A stretch of DNA of 64,000 bases from Eriocheir sinensis (GCF_024679095.1 NC_066520.1:12378209-12442208), one strand, 5' to 3'. Positions 44,245-56,725 are shown, numbered from the stretch's first letter. Notes: generated by a model not told the origin, from the sequence alone. Numbers and translations are program-made.

Positions 44245-44326
44245 TTATTGGTAGGCAGACTTGAGAGGGCTTAAGAGTGACGCTAATGTGGCTTGAGCGA
44301 TTTCCCCACTCCTCTACCCTTACCTC
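44245..44326. repeat. dispersed repeat S3, copy 2
   Basis: TTATTGGTAGGCAGACTTGA and GACGCTAATGTGGCTTGAG match 36148-36215. Confidence 0.75.
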
Positions 44327-45200
44327 GCCCTCACTCTCTTTCCCTCTCTTTCCTTCTCTTTTTCCTTTTCGTCCTTTTTCCCTCCTCTGTTTTTTTTTTT
44401 GCCTCTGCCTTCCATTTCTCTTTTCTCTCCTCTTTTCTCTCCCTCCCTTTTCCATGGTCTTCCACCCTTCCTTCGCCCTCACTCTCTTTTCCTCTCTTTT
44501 TCCATTCCGTTCTTTTTCCCTCCTCTGTTTTTTTTTTACCTCTGCCTTCCTTTTTCTCTCTCTTTTCTCCTCTTTTCTCTCCCTCCCTTTTCCATGGTCT
44601 TCTACCCTTCCTTCGCCCTCACTCTCTTTCCCTCTCTTTTCCATTCCGTCCTTTTTCCCTCCTGTCTTTTTTTTACCCCTGCCTGTCATCCTTTCTCTCC
44701 CTCCCTTTCCCCGCTCCTCTACTCTTCCTTTTGCCTTCACTCTTTCCTTCTCCTTTTCTTTCCGCCATTTTTCCTTCCTCTGCCCTCTCTTCTTCCTTTC
44801 TTTCTCTCTTTCCCTTCCATCCTTTACCCCTCTGTTTTCTATCCTGTCTGCCTTCCTTCTGTCTCTTCCTTTTCATCCTTTATCCCTCCTTTGTCTTCTA
44901 TCTCTCCCTTCCATTCTTATTCCTTCTGTCTCCTTTCTATCATCGCCTGTCATCCCTGTTTTCTTTTCCTTCCTTCCCCTTCCGTCCTTCTTCCCTTCAT
45001 CTGTCTTCTCTCTCTACCTCCCCCGTCATTCTTTCATTCCCTCCCTTTCCTTTCCTTCATCTTTCCTTCGTCCATCATCTTCCTCCTCCCGCTCGTCATT
45101 CTTACCTCTCCGTCTCCTCCACTCTTCCTTTCCTCTCCACCTTTCTCCCCTCTCCTCTTGGCGACCCTCATCCTCCCCTTGGCAATCCTTTCCTCGATTT
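44327..45200. repeat. pyrimidine-rich satellite, unit about 145 bp
   Basis: GCCCTCACTCTCTTTYCCTC at 44327, 44475 and 44615 (148 and 140 bp apart). TTCCATGGTCTTC.ACCCTTC occurs in two units. More diverged copies continue to 45200. Confidence 0.85.
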
Positions 45201-45736
45201 CTTCCCTCCCTCTTATTCACAATACTTGGAGAGAGAGAGGAGGAAAGGAGGGAGGGGAGTGGAAGGAGTAGGGGTGAGGTAAGGTTGGAGCCAAAGTGGG
45301 AGGAAAGTGGATTGTGGGTGGAGGTGGTGATGGAAGAAGTGGAGTGGAGGAGGTGGTGATGATGGAGGAAGTGGGACGGGGATTTGGAAGGTGGAGGAGG
45401 TGAAGGAGAATGATGGGTGTCGAGGAGAGGGTCAACAAAAAACTGACTTCGATAATGCAAACAACTAATCAATATTGTTAGTTGACACGCGCACACACAA
45501 ACACACAAACAAACACAATCTGGGAGGATCCTAGCTGGGAATCGCGAGTCAAAACCGTGATCAGACCATGGGGGAAATACACATACTCTCACACACACAC
45601 ACACAAATAAAGAATGTGAAGTGTGTCGTTAGAGTGAGGTGCCGTGTGATGCGCCGTAACAAGAGGTCAATATTTCCCAAACAGTGTCCTTTTATCACCA
45701 GCGCCGCGTGTGCCATTACCCTGATGAATAGGAGGG
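45201..45736. other. G-rich then CA-rich, then complex
   Basis: GGTGGAGG motifs at 45230-45415, imperfect CA at 45485-45520 and 45592-45605. 45606-45735 is unassigned. Confidence 0.55.
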
Positions 45737-46117
45737 AAGGTTAGGTTAGTTTTGGTTAGGTTAGTTTAGGTTAGGTTTGGTTAGGCCAGGTTAGGTTAGG
45801 CTAGGTTAGGTTAGGCTAGGTTAGGTTAGGTTAGTTTAGGCTAGGTTAGGTTAGGTTAGGTTAGGTTAGGTTAGTTTAGGTTAGGTTAGTTTAGGTTAGG
45901 TTAGGTTAGGTTAGCTTAGGTTAGGTTAGGTTAGGTTAGGATAGGCTAGGTTAGGTTAGGTTAGGTTAGGTTAGGTTAGTTTAGGTTAGGTTAGGTTAGG
46001 TTAGGTTAGGTTAGGTTAGGTTAGCTTAGGTTAGGTTAGGTTAGGTTAGGATAGGCTAGGTTAGGTTAGGTTAGGATAGGCTAGGTTAGGTTAGGTTAGG
46101 TTAGGTTAGGTTAGGTT
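45737..46117 (+). repeat. interstitial TTAGG telomere-type array
   Basis: About 75 GGTTA pentamers with point variants (TTAGT, TTAGC, ATAGG, CTAGG). Variant pattern TTAGC...GGATAGGCTAGG occurs at 45911 and 46021, 110 bp apart, so a 22-pentamer block was duplicated. Non-repetitive DNA flanks both sides, so this is not a chromosome end. Confidence 0.95.
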
Positions 46118-46599
46118 TGCACTTACTTTCCTTTCACAACACTCACGTCCTCCGCCTCCTCCCTCCCTCCTCTCCTCCACTACTCTCGGTATTCCACTTG
46201 ATCGAACCCGCAGTCAGCGCCGGGATTAGTGGGAAACACGGCGGTGAATATCAACGACTCGCTGCTCCGCGGGAAAGAATCAGATATTGGCGGGCGTCCT
46301 CATCACCCTCCGTTGGATGCCGCCGCCGCCTCCGCCTCGCTCCGGTCGGGTGTTGATGTGATTTTTCCCTTCGCGCGCCCCAACACAGTCTGAGGTGTAT
46401 TAATATTCATTTGTGAGGATTAACCATTTACCTGCCAACTCGCTGCTTTGGGTTCGGTCTTGATTTTTTTTTGGTTTTCGTTGTGAAGGCGGATATAACC
46501 AAATGTGTTTCGTATTTACGTGAGGCTGGGTTTGTTATGGCGTTGTCGCACACGCGTATAATTCCTCCTTTAATCTAAATGTTCGTCGTTTAGTCTGCA
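46118..46599. other. complex non-repetitive segment
   Basis: No microsatellites. CpG-containing at 46220-46380, AT-rich after. Contains GTATTAATATTCATTTGTGA. No splice-supported frame recognised. A candidate for unannotated regulatory or UTR sequence. Confidence 0.35.
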
Positions 46600-46965
46600 A
46601 CATTTTCCCGACTTTTTAATTTGATCCCCCGGGGAGCGGCGGGCGGAGTGCGTGCGTTTAGCGGCGTTTCAGACGTCGTCGAGGACTCCTTTGACACGTC
46701 CTGCCGAGGCGCCGCGATGCGTTCGACTTTATCTCGCAGCCCTGAGAAGTGTGTGAGGACCGAACGGCGCCACCCCTGGGAGGCGGGGACGGCGCGGGGC
46801 CACGACCTCAAAGAGTTTTCAGGCGAGGCAGGTTCCTGTGTGAGAGAGAGAGAGAGAGGGGGGGGGGGCACGAGAGCCACCACGCCACTGCAGAGAGACA
46901 GACGCGTGTCCTCAGGGGCAGGTTCTTCCCGGGATGACGCTCCAGGATCATAACTCCACACCCGC
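46600..46965. promoter_or_regulatory. CpG-rich segment
   Basis: GC-rich with many CpG (GGCGGGCGG, GCGCCGCGATGCG), interrupted by (GA)n and G10 at 46843-46868. Both strands have open frames over 100 codons, as expected from GC content. No domain recognised. Confidence 0.3.
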
Positions 46966-47529
46966 CTCTTGGTAATAGTCCGCAAGAAGATTGCTGGAAG
47001 AGGAAGCGGAAGAACTGTTCAGGTCACTTATTTTATTGCCCGGCGTCGCGGTGGTCTCATCCATATCAACGTAATTTGAGAGGAGAGTAATTGAGTTACG
47101 TGAAGGTGTGATTTTGCCTTTCCCTTCGCTCCCCCTTTTCTCATTGGGTTTGGTGCACTCCCCCCCCTCCCCCCCCCTCAACACACACACACACACACAC
47201 ACACACACTTATATTTGCAAGCAGTTAAAGGTGAACATCGTGTAAAAATAAAACGAACAAGTATTACTGTTGATTACATTCGCTGCTTTCATCTTCAAAT
47301 ACATGTTTCGCTGCGTGTGGTGCCCTCCCTGCCTCGAGTTTATGTGTCGTGATAGCTGAGCCGCGTCACAGAGAGCAAGGAGATTAAGGTGAAGGCGCGG
47401 GGAAGGAATGAGGGTATTGAATCATTACAGTTTTATCTTTTATTGTAGCTTCCCGTTTTTCCCTTTAAAGACCCTAACAGAAACAAGGATTCTTTTTTCA
47501 CTAAATTTAGGATGCTATCTATTTTGACA
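46966..47529. other. complex segment, (CA)n at 47182-47208
   Basis: A C-rich run precedes the CA. The remainder is unassigned. Confidence 0.45.
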
Positions 47530-47690
47530 GCTTCCTTTGTAAAAACAAGGATTATTTTTCTAGTAAAGGAAGCAGCTCAAAGGCCCCTTAAAAAAAAAAA
47601 ATGCGAAAAATATGCTCCTGTACATAAAGTGTAGGGAGAGTACCCCGAAGAGGGGGTCAGATTCGGTTGGAGAGCTGTCTAGATACTTTA
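47530..47690 (+). mobile_element. S1 dispersed repeat, + copy
   Basis: AAAGGAAGCAGCTCAAAGGC (47566) followed by an A run, ATATGCTCCTG, GAGGGGGTCAGA and AGCTGTCTAGATAC, the S1 block order. Confidence 0.6.
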
Positions 47691-48437
47691 ATATGTTCCT
47701 GTCATTATCATCCTCTTTGTGTGAGTGACAAACATCGCTAAACTTATGATATGTAAGAACGAATTCCGGTTCGGAGATTATATTCCTTTTCCAGAGGGAG
47801 TAACTCGCACTCAAACCCACTATATAGAGGAGCTAAAGCCTCAAGCACAGGTGTTGGAACTCGTTTGTCGGTCCCTTCCCGTCCCTTCACACCCTAAGCC
47901 CCCGCGCGAGGCGTCCTGTCACCATTATCCCTGTTGACGGCGGCTCACGGGCGGCGGCGTGCCCTCCTCGGCTGGCCACGCGTGCAAAAAGAGAGTAGCA
48001 AATCCCTGGGTCTGGGGTGTGCGACATGAATACCTCGACGATGACCACGGATGGGGTGATACATATTCTTCCTCCCATGCCCCCCAACCCTCATGTCTCT
48101 ATCTCTCTCGTGTGTCGGGAGGTCTGGGGGATAAGGGGGCATTGAAAAGATGTACGCACGCTGGAGATCTGAGCTTGCTGGTGCCTCTGGGTCCTTATTT
48201 CATGTGTGTGGACGAGGAAAGGAAAATAAAAAAGGATAATTGAAGATTCGTTTCGTGTAGGAGTGAAGGTTTGGGGTTGACAGTTTTGATGCACCAACGG
48301 TAAACTAGGGAGCGAGTTCTTCTTTTCTTTTTTTGGTTCGTAGTGATAATTTCGGTTGCAAGTATTAATGTTGTGATACCAAGGTAGACTTTTTATAAGC
48401 GACGCTGATGTATATTTTCTTTTCCTTGGGTTACGAG

Positions 48438-48442
<5 letters not shown>
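47691..48442. other. complex unassigned sequence
   Basis: About 750 bp without long repeats. Several open frames under 100 codons on both strands, none recognised. Confidence 0.4.

Positions 48443-48521
<79 letters not shown>
48443..48521. repeat. (TG)39 microsatellite
   Basis: Perfect TG run. Confidence 0.97.
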
Positions 48522-48522
<1 letters not shown>

Positions 48523-49320
48523 GGGGCAGGGTTATGAAGGACCACCCTCACCCTTGTTTATCCGTGTTCTCCTCACCCCCCCTCACACCACCACGGGAAG
48601 GGACGAGCCGACGATGAACATTAAGGGATACTCAACTAACTCACGCGCATCACACAAGAGATTACTTTGTTTCCTTTCATAATATATCTTTCCTGGGATC
48701 CCGGAACTCAGCGTCGGCTATCGTGGATTTCTACATCTGAGCAGCGACGCCCACACGCCGCGCGCCCCTCGGCCCCGCCATAGCCGCACCAGGAGGCCGC
48801 CCAAGATCAGAACCCTAACTTTCCCAGAGAGCGGCCGCCCTCATAAAGCGGCGGGTTATTTTGTTGTTATAGTTGCGAATGGGGTGAAGACGTGCCGAGG
48901 GAGCGGCGGCTGGCTGGCCCGGGGCGTGAGAAGGGTTGTGTGCTGCGCCTGTGTTTGGAGGGAGGGAGGGAGCCGCGTGCTGCTCTGTGTGTGTTCCTCG
49001 CTGCCTTTGGTCTGAGGGAAGGACCGCCGGATGAGGAAAAAGACGGAATACCACGCAGATTGTGTTAATTATTTCTTCTCGGTGTTTCAATTAGCGGCAT
49101 TTCATCAGCGCGGCGGAGGGCGAGGCACTACAAGGACACGTTGCGGATTAATTGGGAATCCTTGAGGAAGGTCGATGATCTTCTGATCTTGAGCAAGGGA
49201 TTAGGGACCGGGCCGGGTCGAGGAGCCGCGCTGGGCCTCGCCGCGGCTGGCACGGGGCCACTCCACAGCCGACCACAGCCGAAGGAAAAGGAGAGATTGC
49301 ACATTATTGTGTCTTTGTAG
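48522..49320. promoter_or_regulatory. GC-rich complex segment with a motif shared with 56.4 kb
   Basis: CpG-rich at 48735-48850 and 49090-49265. CGGCATTTCATCAGCGCGGC begins at 49095 and recurs at 56361 minus one T. Also GGATTAATTGGGAATCC near 49144. Could be regulatory; no gene found. Confidence 0.3.
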
Positions 49321-49578
49321 GACGTTTATCGCTTCCTTTCCTCTCCCAGAGTTGTAATCTTATGTTTTTGTCCGTCCATCCGTCTCCACCGTATTCTTCC
49401 CCTCATTTATTCCTTCCTCCCTTTTCTCGCTCCTATTTAGCATTCCTTCCTCCCTCCATTCCTTCCATTGTATTTTCCTTCCCTACCCCAAACCCTACAC
49501 TCCCTCCCTGTCTGTATCGATCACGGCCGTGCGGGACAAGGGATGGCGGGGTTAATTCCTCGGCAGGTCTTCTCCGCA
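49321..49578. other. pyrimidine-rich then complex sequence
   Basis: C/T-rich to 49510. No gene. Confidence 0.5.
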
Positions 49579-50220
49579 TTACCAGTTTTGATATCCTAAC
49601 GGAGCCGTGGTAACCTTGCCCTTACTCGCCTGCCGGAGGTCACTGCCGGGGCGGGGAGCCACGTGCAGGGGAGGAACCTGCGCTTGGAGCATCGAGGAGG
49701 ACCTCGGGGAAATCCTCTGCTTTTTTAGGCCTTTTAGCAGCGGGTCCCCGGAGGCTGGTGAGGCCCCGAGCAGCCGCGGTGCCCATAGTGGAAGAGGAAC
49801 CGAGATTTGGTGGATCCCGGCGCCAGGGCCCGCCGGACCCCCGCCGCTGGAACACTCGAGGCTCTCAACTTTAGTGGGTAGAAGTCTGGAGCCGGAGGGC
49901 CCTTGAGGGGACTTGAACCCTGGTGAAGGAGTGGTGGTAGGGGAGGGAGGCCTTGGAGGAAATGTTGAAGGAAGAGACCTCACTAGAGTTGTGCCTTGTT
50001 GGAGGAGGAGTTCTTGCGCGGCCAACGCTTTAGAGCATAATGGTAGCTCTTTAGAAGAAAATGGCGATCCTTTGAGGGAAGGATGAGAGTCCATTGCTGG
50101 AACACCTCGAAGTAGAAACGGTAACTCTCGCGGCCGCTGAGGGAGGCGCGTCTGAGGGGCATTAGTGAAGGAGATAACGGAGGGGGAAGGGCGTAATGAG
50201 TATGGCCGGAGGAGGAGCAC
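49579..50220 (-). CDS. possible ORF, 213 codons, doubtful
   Basis: The longest frame not made of microsatellites. It is rich in Ser, Pro and Leu with no recognised domain, and the + strand shows irregular repeats (CCTTTGAGG, CTTTAGAG, CTTGGAGG) of about 30 bp. GC-rich repetitive DNA gives long frames by chance, so I doubt it is a gene. Confidence 0.15.
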   Translation of the reverse strand: MLLLRPYSLRPSPSVISFTNAPQTRLPQRPRELPFLLRGVPAMDSHPSLKGSPFSSKELPLCSKALAAQELLLQQGTTLVRSLPSTFPPRPPSPTTTPSPGFKSPQGPSGSRLLPTKVESLECSSGGGPAGPGAGIHQISVPLPLWAPRLLGASPASGDPLLKGLKKQRISPRSSSMLQAQVPPLHVAPRPGSDLRQASKGKVTTAPLGYQNW

Positions 50221-50534
50221 GATAAGGGCGGCGATATAGAGAAAGGAGGAAATGGGTGATAAAGAAAATAAATTGGAAAGGGAAAATGGAACAGAGCGAA
50301 AGTGAAGACAGGAAGGTGGTGCTGGACGTATAAAGCTTAGCGGAAGAAGGAAAGGACGGGAGGGAGGGAGGGAGGTAGGAAGGAGGTAATGGATAGGAAG
50401 GGAAGTGATTTTTTTTTTTTTTTGTAGAGGGAAAGAGAGAGGTCGTCCTTTTCCTTATTTCTTTGTCATTCTGCTTGTCAGATGTAGAGGGAAAAGGGGG
50501 GGGGATGGGAAGAGGGGGGGGGGTATGTTTAGGT

Positions 50535-50575
<41 letters not shown>

Positions 50576-50870
50576 ATACAAGAAAAAAAAATTGCTTCAC
50601 CTTAAACATTACATACTTGATTTTTTTATTTTTTATTTAGCTTTACGGCGTCTTGAGTATGAAGTAAAAGCAAGCAAATAAAAACGAGTGATTCCTTAGG
50701 TGGTACTTGTGTGTGTTTGTTTGTGTGTGTGGCCGCCTGGTGCTGGCGACGGTGCTGGTGACGTACAGAACACGGCACATAAAGCTGCGTTGTAACTGAT
50801 GGGCGGAATTTACAGTGAGGGATATGCTTTCACTGCCTTTCTAAATCCGCTGAGAGGGGGTAGGGGTGTT
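50221..50870. other. purine-rich, T15, (CA)n, complex
   Basis: Purine-rich to 50405, T run at about 50408-50423, CA at 50538-50573. 50700-50860 is unassigned. Confidence 0.6.
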
Positions 50871-51010
50871 ATTATCATTATTATTATTATTACTATTATT
50901 ATTTTTTTTTTGTTTGTTTATGCAGCACACCACCACCACCATCACTACCACCACTATCATCAACACCATACACAACCATCACCACACATTACCACCACCA
51001 CCACTACAAC
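50871..51010. repeat. (ATT)n and (CAC)n
   Basis: ATT/ATC at 50871-50905, CAC/ACC at 50928-51008. Confidence 0.9.
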
Positions 51011-51189
51011 CTTTCCCTTCCTCCTCCTCTCCTTCCCTGCCTCCGCCTTTTACCTGCCTCCCCACACCTATCTACCTGTTTCCGCAGCCGTCACTCGCCT
51101 GCCTCGCCCCCGCTGCCTCACCTCACCTGTCCTGCTCCTGTCTCCTTCTTACCTGTCCCAGTCTGTCTGCATTCTGTCCACGTCTTCTC
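51011..51189. other. CCTGCCTC-rich degenerate repeat
   Basis: Multiple CTGCCTC and ACCTGTC motifs. No gene. Confidence 0.6.
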
Positions 51190-52480
51190 TTAACACTTAT
51201 GTTTCTTCTCTCTCTCTCTCTGTGTCTTAATCTGTTTCATCCTAGTCTGTATCTTTCTCTTCTTTATATCTCCTCATGTTTGTTTCTTTTTTTCTTTTTT
51301 CTTTCTTGTTCGTCTACCTCCGTTTCTTCTTTCTTTCTACCCTACTGTGTCTCTCTCATGTTAGGCTTTATTTTCCTCTCTTTCTTCTTTATACTTCCTC
51401 CTCCCTTTCTTATTGCTGGACCTTTTTCTAATTCTGTTTCTTCCTTGTTGGTCTTCCTGCACTTCCCTTCCTCTCACCACTTGTGTTTCTTCTCCTTCCT
51501 TTTTCTGTCTCATCTCTCTCTGTCCCTTCTTTATATCTCCTCTCTTTCTTGTGTCTCTACCTTTTTCTCGTCCTGTTCTTTCCTTCTTTGTCTCCCTTCG
51601 TTCCCTTCCCCTCACCACTTGTTTCTTCTTCCTTTCTGCCTTTCTCTGTCTCATCCTAGTCTTTATATTTCTCTTTCTTCTTTATATCTCCTCCCTTTCT
51701 TGTGTCTATCTTTTTCTCGTCCTGTTCTTTCCTTCTTTGTCTCCCTTCGTTCCCTTCCCCTCACCACTTGTTTCTTCTTCCTTTCTGCCTTTCTCTGTTC
51801 TTTCCTTCTTTGTCTCCCTTCGTTCCCTTCCCCTCACCACTTGTTTCTTCTTCCTTTCTGCCTTTCTCTGTCTCATCCTAGTCTTTATCTTTCTCTCTTT
51901 CTTCTTTATATCTCCTCCTTTTCTTGTGTCTTGATCTTTTTCTTGTCCTGTTTCTTCTCTGTTTCTGCTTTTCCTTCCCCTCTCCACCTGGCTACTTTAG
52001 TTTCTCTCCCCTCCTCCACTCACTCCCCTTTGTATACTTGCTCCTTATCTGTCTCTCCGCATTTTTTTCTTCCACATCGTCCACTATATATACATGTCTC
52101 TTCTTTAGCTTTCCCTACCTGCTTTCCTCACTCTATCCTCCTCTGTCTTTCGCCCTTCTCTGTCTACCTTGTCTATCTTCTCTTTATCTACCTCTTTCCT
52201 CTTATCTTCTCGTATCTCATTATCTTACTCATCTTTTTTCTTACCTCCTTTTCATATGTCTATCTCTTTCCTTTAACGTCTCCCTCTTCACTTCTCTCAT
52301 CTCTCTCTAGTCCTCTATTTTCTCGTCTCTCCTCTTCTCTGATCTCATATCATCTCTCTACTCTTCTCTTTTCTTCCCTCACTTTTAGGTATCTACATCT
52401 TCTCTCTGACGCCTCCCTCTTCACTTTTCTTCTTTCCTCTCATCTCTATTCCTCCCTCATCCTTACTTTATAGCTGCCTA
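51190..52480. repeat. pyrimidine-rich satellite, unit about 149 bp
   Basis: CTTTTTCTCGTCCTGTTCTT starts at 51561 and 51710 in near-identical units. A partial third unit starts near 51797, and diverged copies extend from 51420 to 51960. The 535-codon frame over 50866-52473 is Ser/Leu/Phe/Pro low complexity. Confidence 0.9.
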
Positions 52481-52735
52481 CCTTTTCCTTCTCACCTGCT
52501 TGAGCTCCTCTCCTCTCATCCTTCCGTGCACTTGTCTCCCTCGTGCTTGTCTTGTGCCTGCCTCCTTACCACCTTCCTCTCCGTGCCTGCCTCCTTAAAA
52601 CCCGCCTACCCCGTGCCTCCGTGCCCATCCTCCCGTACCTTCCCCGTGTCTCCGTGTCTCCCTCCGCCTTGCCTCCTCGCCGCTGCCTCCCGCTGCTGCC
52701 GGTGCTAGTTTTATGCCTGGCTGGGTGGCGCTAAT
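52481..52735. repeat. degenerate GTGCCTCC minisatellite
   Basis: CCGTGCCTGCCTCCTTAC / CCGTGCCTCCGTGCC variants at 52520-52700. Confidence 0.7.
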
Positions 52736-53085
52736 AAGGCAATTCGTTCCTTGTCATCCCTACGCCTCCCCTTGACGCCGCCTGATTGGCTGCCGGGGCT
52801 TGGTGGCCGGGAAAATGGATTCTCATTGGTTGACGGACGGCCCGGGTAATTGACTTGTTTTGTCTTATTGATTCTGACGGAACGGTTGAGCTTTTTTCCC
52901 ATCTCACTTGATGTTATTCTTATTATTGTATTATTATTATCACTACTGTTACCTATATCGTCATGGCGGCGGTGTGCGTGTCGGATAGGATTGTAATGCT
53001 GCCGCTGTGCTGGGATTGGTTCTCGGATTGTAGTGTACTGGCCGGTGATTGGATGGGCTGTAGGCTGGCCGGTTGGTGAGCTTGT
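52736..53085. promoter_or_regulatory. segment with four CCAAT-type boxes
   Basis: GATTGGCTG near 52783, CATTGGTTG near 52827, GATTGGTTC near 53014 and GATTGGATG near 53048, all ATTGG on the + strand. GC-rich between. Possibly promoter-like, weaker than the 9.6-kb cluster. Confidence 0.3.
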
Positions 53086-53160
53086 GGGCTTGTGAGTTGG
53101 CTGGCAGAATGGTGGGTTAGCTGGCTGGCTGGCTGGCTGGCTGGCTAGCTGGCTGGGTTT
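53086..53160. repeat. (GGCT)n tetranucleotide repeat
   Basis: GGCT units with GCTA and TGGGTT interruptions. Confidence 0.9.
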
Positions 53161-53241
53161 CCTCCCCGAGGCGTCACAGCCGGGTCAGCCTCACGCCGAG
53201 CTTCAATCAGGCCAAATTAGCAGTCTTGATGGAAAATCTGG

Positions 53242-53520
<279 letters not shown>

Positions 53521-53910
53521 AATTGAGACGTGTTTTGGTCGAGGAACAGACTTGTTAGGTGAAGTGGGCCGAGGAGGCGAGAGGAGGAGGAGGAGGAGCA
53601 AGATGAGAGAGAGGGGGGCGGGGGCAATTTTCAGTCTATTTCCCTCTCATTATCCAGTTCTCAATTTTCATCAGTCAGGAGGCAGACAGTCCCGGCCAGG
53701 TGAGATAATTAGTGAGGAAGGACGTCGCCTCCCACCTTCGTCGGGGGGGAGGAGGCAGGGGGCGAGAGGGGGCGGGGGGCGGCCAGCAGGAATACATTAA
53801 CCGTGGAGGACACGCGTCGGCGGGGAGAATATGCCGCTGCTTTGCAAGACGCGGGGGCGTGTTAATTTACCTCCCGGGAAGAGGAACGATGTCAGGGAGA
53901 TAGCCCTACA

Positions 53911-53913
<3 letters not shown>
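53521..53913. other. complex segment with (GGA)n and G-rich patch
   Basis: GGA at 53580-53600. GC-rich at 53720-53880. No gene. Confidence 0.45.
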
Positions 53914-54178
<265 letters not shown>

Positions 54179-54182
<4 letters not shown>

Positions 54183-55009
54183 GATCAGTATCGGCGCCAT
54201 GGTGGCCTTTCCTACGGAACTATTGTGAACTAACGTTTAATTCATTAAAAGTGCGCCACAGTTTGTGCAGACGAGTTGGGGAGGTGTTGGCGGCGCTCGC
54301 GTCGACAGCATCACAAGGGAATTTGTTGAAACGTGTTCATTGGCCCAAAGCAAACTTTTTGCCCTCGATCGTGTTAATACATTTCCTAGAACAGCCTGAT
54401 TATCTGCCGCCCTGCCTCGGTCACTCCGCATCGCCGGCCCCTGCAACAAAGGGCCGCAACACGGCTGCCCTTTGTGGCAGCGCGGCAGTGTTTTACTTCA
54501 GAGATAGATGGAGAGCTTTTTTACGACAAAGAATATAACACAAATACCATGCATTCTCAACTTTTTTTATAGTCATTACTAAAACACCCCGAATCAAATA
54601 AGTTATGTAAAACATCAGATTTCCGAAAACTGTATCTCAAAAGAATAAAATAAACCCACATTTATTTGCATTTTTACTGTACTAGTGTGGAAGCCTGTCG
54701 CAAGTTCTTTAGGTGCCAGTCCTCCGCGCCACACCACGCCCCTCGGCACACCCCATCTCATGCAGGTATTCTTGTACATGTGCGTTTAGGCCTGTACGTC
54801 TAACACACAGGGTGGCGGCGCCTTCCCTGTAGCCATTTAGCGGTGCCGTCAGTCACATTTTGATGACCATTTGAAGGGAAGCAGGAGGAGGGGCGGACTG
54901 GCAGGGAAGGGTCGGTGAGGCCGGCAGGCCGGCAGGGCAGGAAGGTGGCCTAGAGAAGGGGCTGGGGAGGGAGGCTTTATATAGTTCGGTATTCAGTAAA
55001 GTGTAAAGG
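54179..55009. other. complex non-repetitive segment
   Basis: About 830 bp without microsatellites. A 95-codon frame at 54251-54538 has no recognised domain. CCTTTGTTGC and complementary AACAAAGGGC motifs near 54440 form a small inverted repeat. ATTTGCAT at 54664. Function unknown. Confidence 0.4.
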
Positions 55010-55168
55010 AGGGTGTCTGGCTTTAATTAAACTTTGCCGCCTTAAATATGCCGGGTTCACCAAACAGAGCCGGGACCTCCGCCGCCCCGGCCCGCCCTAC
55101 CTGAGTTACATCTCGTTATCTCGGCGCGCAGGTGTTTTTTCTCGTAATTACACTCAAGATTTACACCT

Positions 55169-55171
<3 letters not shown>
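55010..55171. promoter_or_regulatory. candidate conserved non-coding patch
   Basis: GCTTTAATTAAACTTTG, a GC-rich CpG core, then GTAATTACACTCAAG. A complex mixture of AT-rich homeodomain-type sites and CpG, like 11.4-12.1 kb. Confidence 0.25.
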
Positions 55172-55213
<42 letters not shown>

Positions 55214-55630
55214 AGGTGGGTTGTTATTGAAGGACAGTGAGAGGTTAGGAGAGAGAGAGAGAGAGAGATGATGGGGTAACTGTGGGTTGTTATAGTAGGG
55301 ACAGCAAAGGGATAGGGGTGAGAGAGGTGTGTTTTAGGGGTGACAAGGGGTTTTGGGGTAACATATTATATTTCAGGGATTTAATAGGGTGATCTAGCAG
55401 AGGCAGTGGGGTGTAGGGGTGACAGGGCAGGGGGAGTTTCAATAGAGGTGTTAGTAGGTGACAGTAGAGCCTTTTATGGGGGGACTGAAGGGGATGTGGG
55501 GAACTAAGGGTAATGGGGTGTAGGTGTGACAGGGGGGGTGAGTTTCAATAGAGGTGTTAGTAGGTGGCAGTAGAGTCTTTAGGGAGGGTGGAGGGGAGGG
55601 AGGGAGTAGGAGAGTTTCTTGGTCTCTTGA
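55172..55630. repeat. (GA)n and a 106-bp tandem duplication
   Basis: GA at 55172-55209 and 55250-55268. AGTTTCAATAGAGGTGTTAG at 55435 and 55541 marks two near-identical 106-bp units. Confidence 0.92.
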
Positions 55631-55709
55631 AAGGAATGTTGGCGGAGTTGCAGATTGTTCCAAAGACCTTCAGTCCGTTATCGCTTACCTATACTGTGCC
55701 CGTGGTAAT

Positions 55710-56230
<521 letters not shown>

Positions 56231-56279
56231 TTAAGCATAGAGAATAATACGCGTGTTTTTTTCTTTTTCTTTTTTACTG

Positions 56280-56480
56280 TGATTTATGTAAAGCTAAACA
56301 CACGCTCAGTAACAGCCATTCGCGGGACGTCGTTTGCTCGGTGACGTGCGAAATATAAATCGGCATTCATCAGCGCGGCGGTCCAACTAACGCCGCGTCA
56401 TCCAATACCTGTGCGTGGGCTTTTTAATCAGTCGGCAGGTAAGGAGATTAATCATTGTATAGACTTAGCATTGCGCCGCC
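56280..56480. promoter_or_regulatory. candidate regulatory patch
   Basis: CGGCATTCATCAGCGCGGCG (56361) is shared with 49095. GATTAATC lies at 56446-56453, as in the 11.4-12.1 kb island. CCAAT near 56402. Confidence 0.3.
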
Positions 56481-56519
56481 CAGCCAGTCAGCCAGTCAGG
56501 TGTTTGTTGTTGTGTGTTC

Positions 56520-56624
56520 GTGCGTGTGTGAGGGTAAAAAAAGTGTGTGTTTGTGTGTTTGTTTGTGTGTATGAGTTTGTGTGCTTGTGTGTATTTGTGT
56601 TTGTTTGTTTGTATGTGTGCTTGC

Positions 56625-56662
<38 letters not shown>
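56520..56662. repeat. imperfect (TG)n
   Basis: TGTTTG variants at 56540-56625, perfect TG at 56626-56660. Confidence 0.92.
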
Positions 56663-56725
56663 ATATTTATTTTGGGTGTGTTGTTGCAACCTTGAAATAC
56701 CTCGAAATTAAAGTGGAAGCAAAAA

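Noticed and set aside
45515..45575. Possible SINE at GGTTTTGACTCGCGATTCCC (minus strand)
   Set aside because: It vaguely resembles a B-box region but the spacing inside the box is wrong and no A-box is nearby.
45737..46117. A true chromosome end
   Set aside because: Ordinary complex sequence flanks the TTAGG array on both sides and the pentamers are interrupted by many variants.
49579..50220. 213-codon minus-strand frame as a confident gene
   Set aside because: GC-rich sequence with irregular repeats, biased to Ser/Pro/Leu. No recognised domain and no splice or promoter context. Kept only as a low-confidence entry.
50866..52473. 535-codon open frame on the + strand, longest in the window
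   Set aside because: Almost entirely Ser, Leu, Phe, Pro and Cys from a pyrimidine-rich 149-bp satellite. All three frames of such DNA lack stops. No domain or codon bias.
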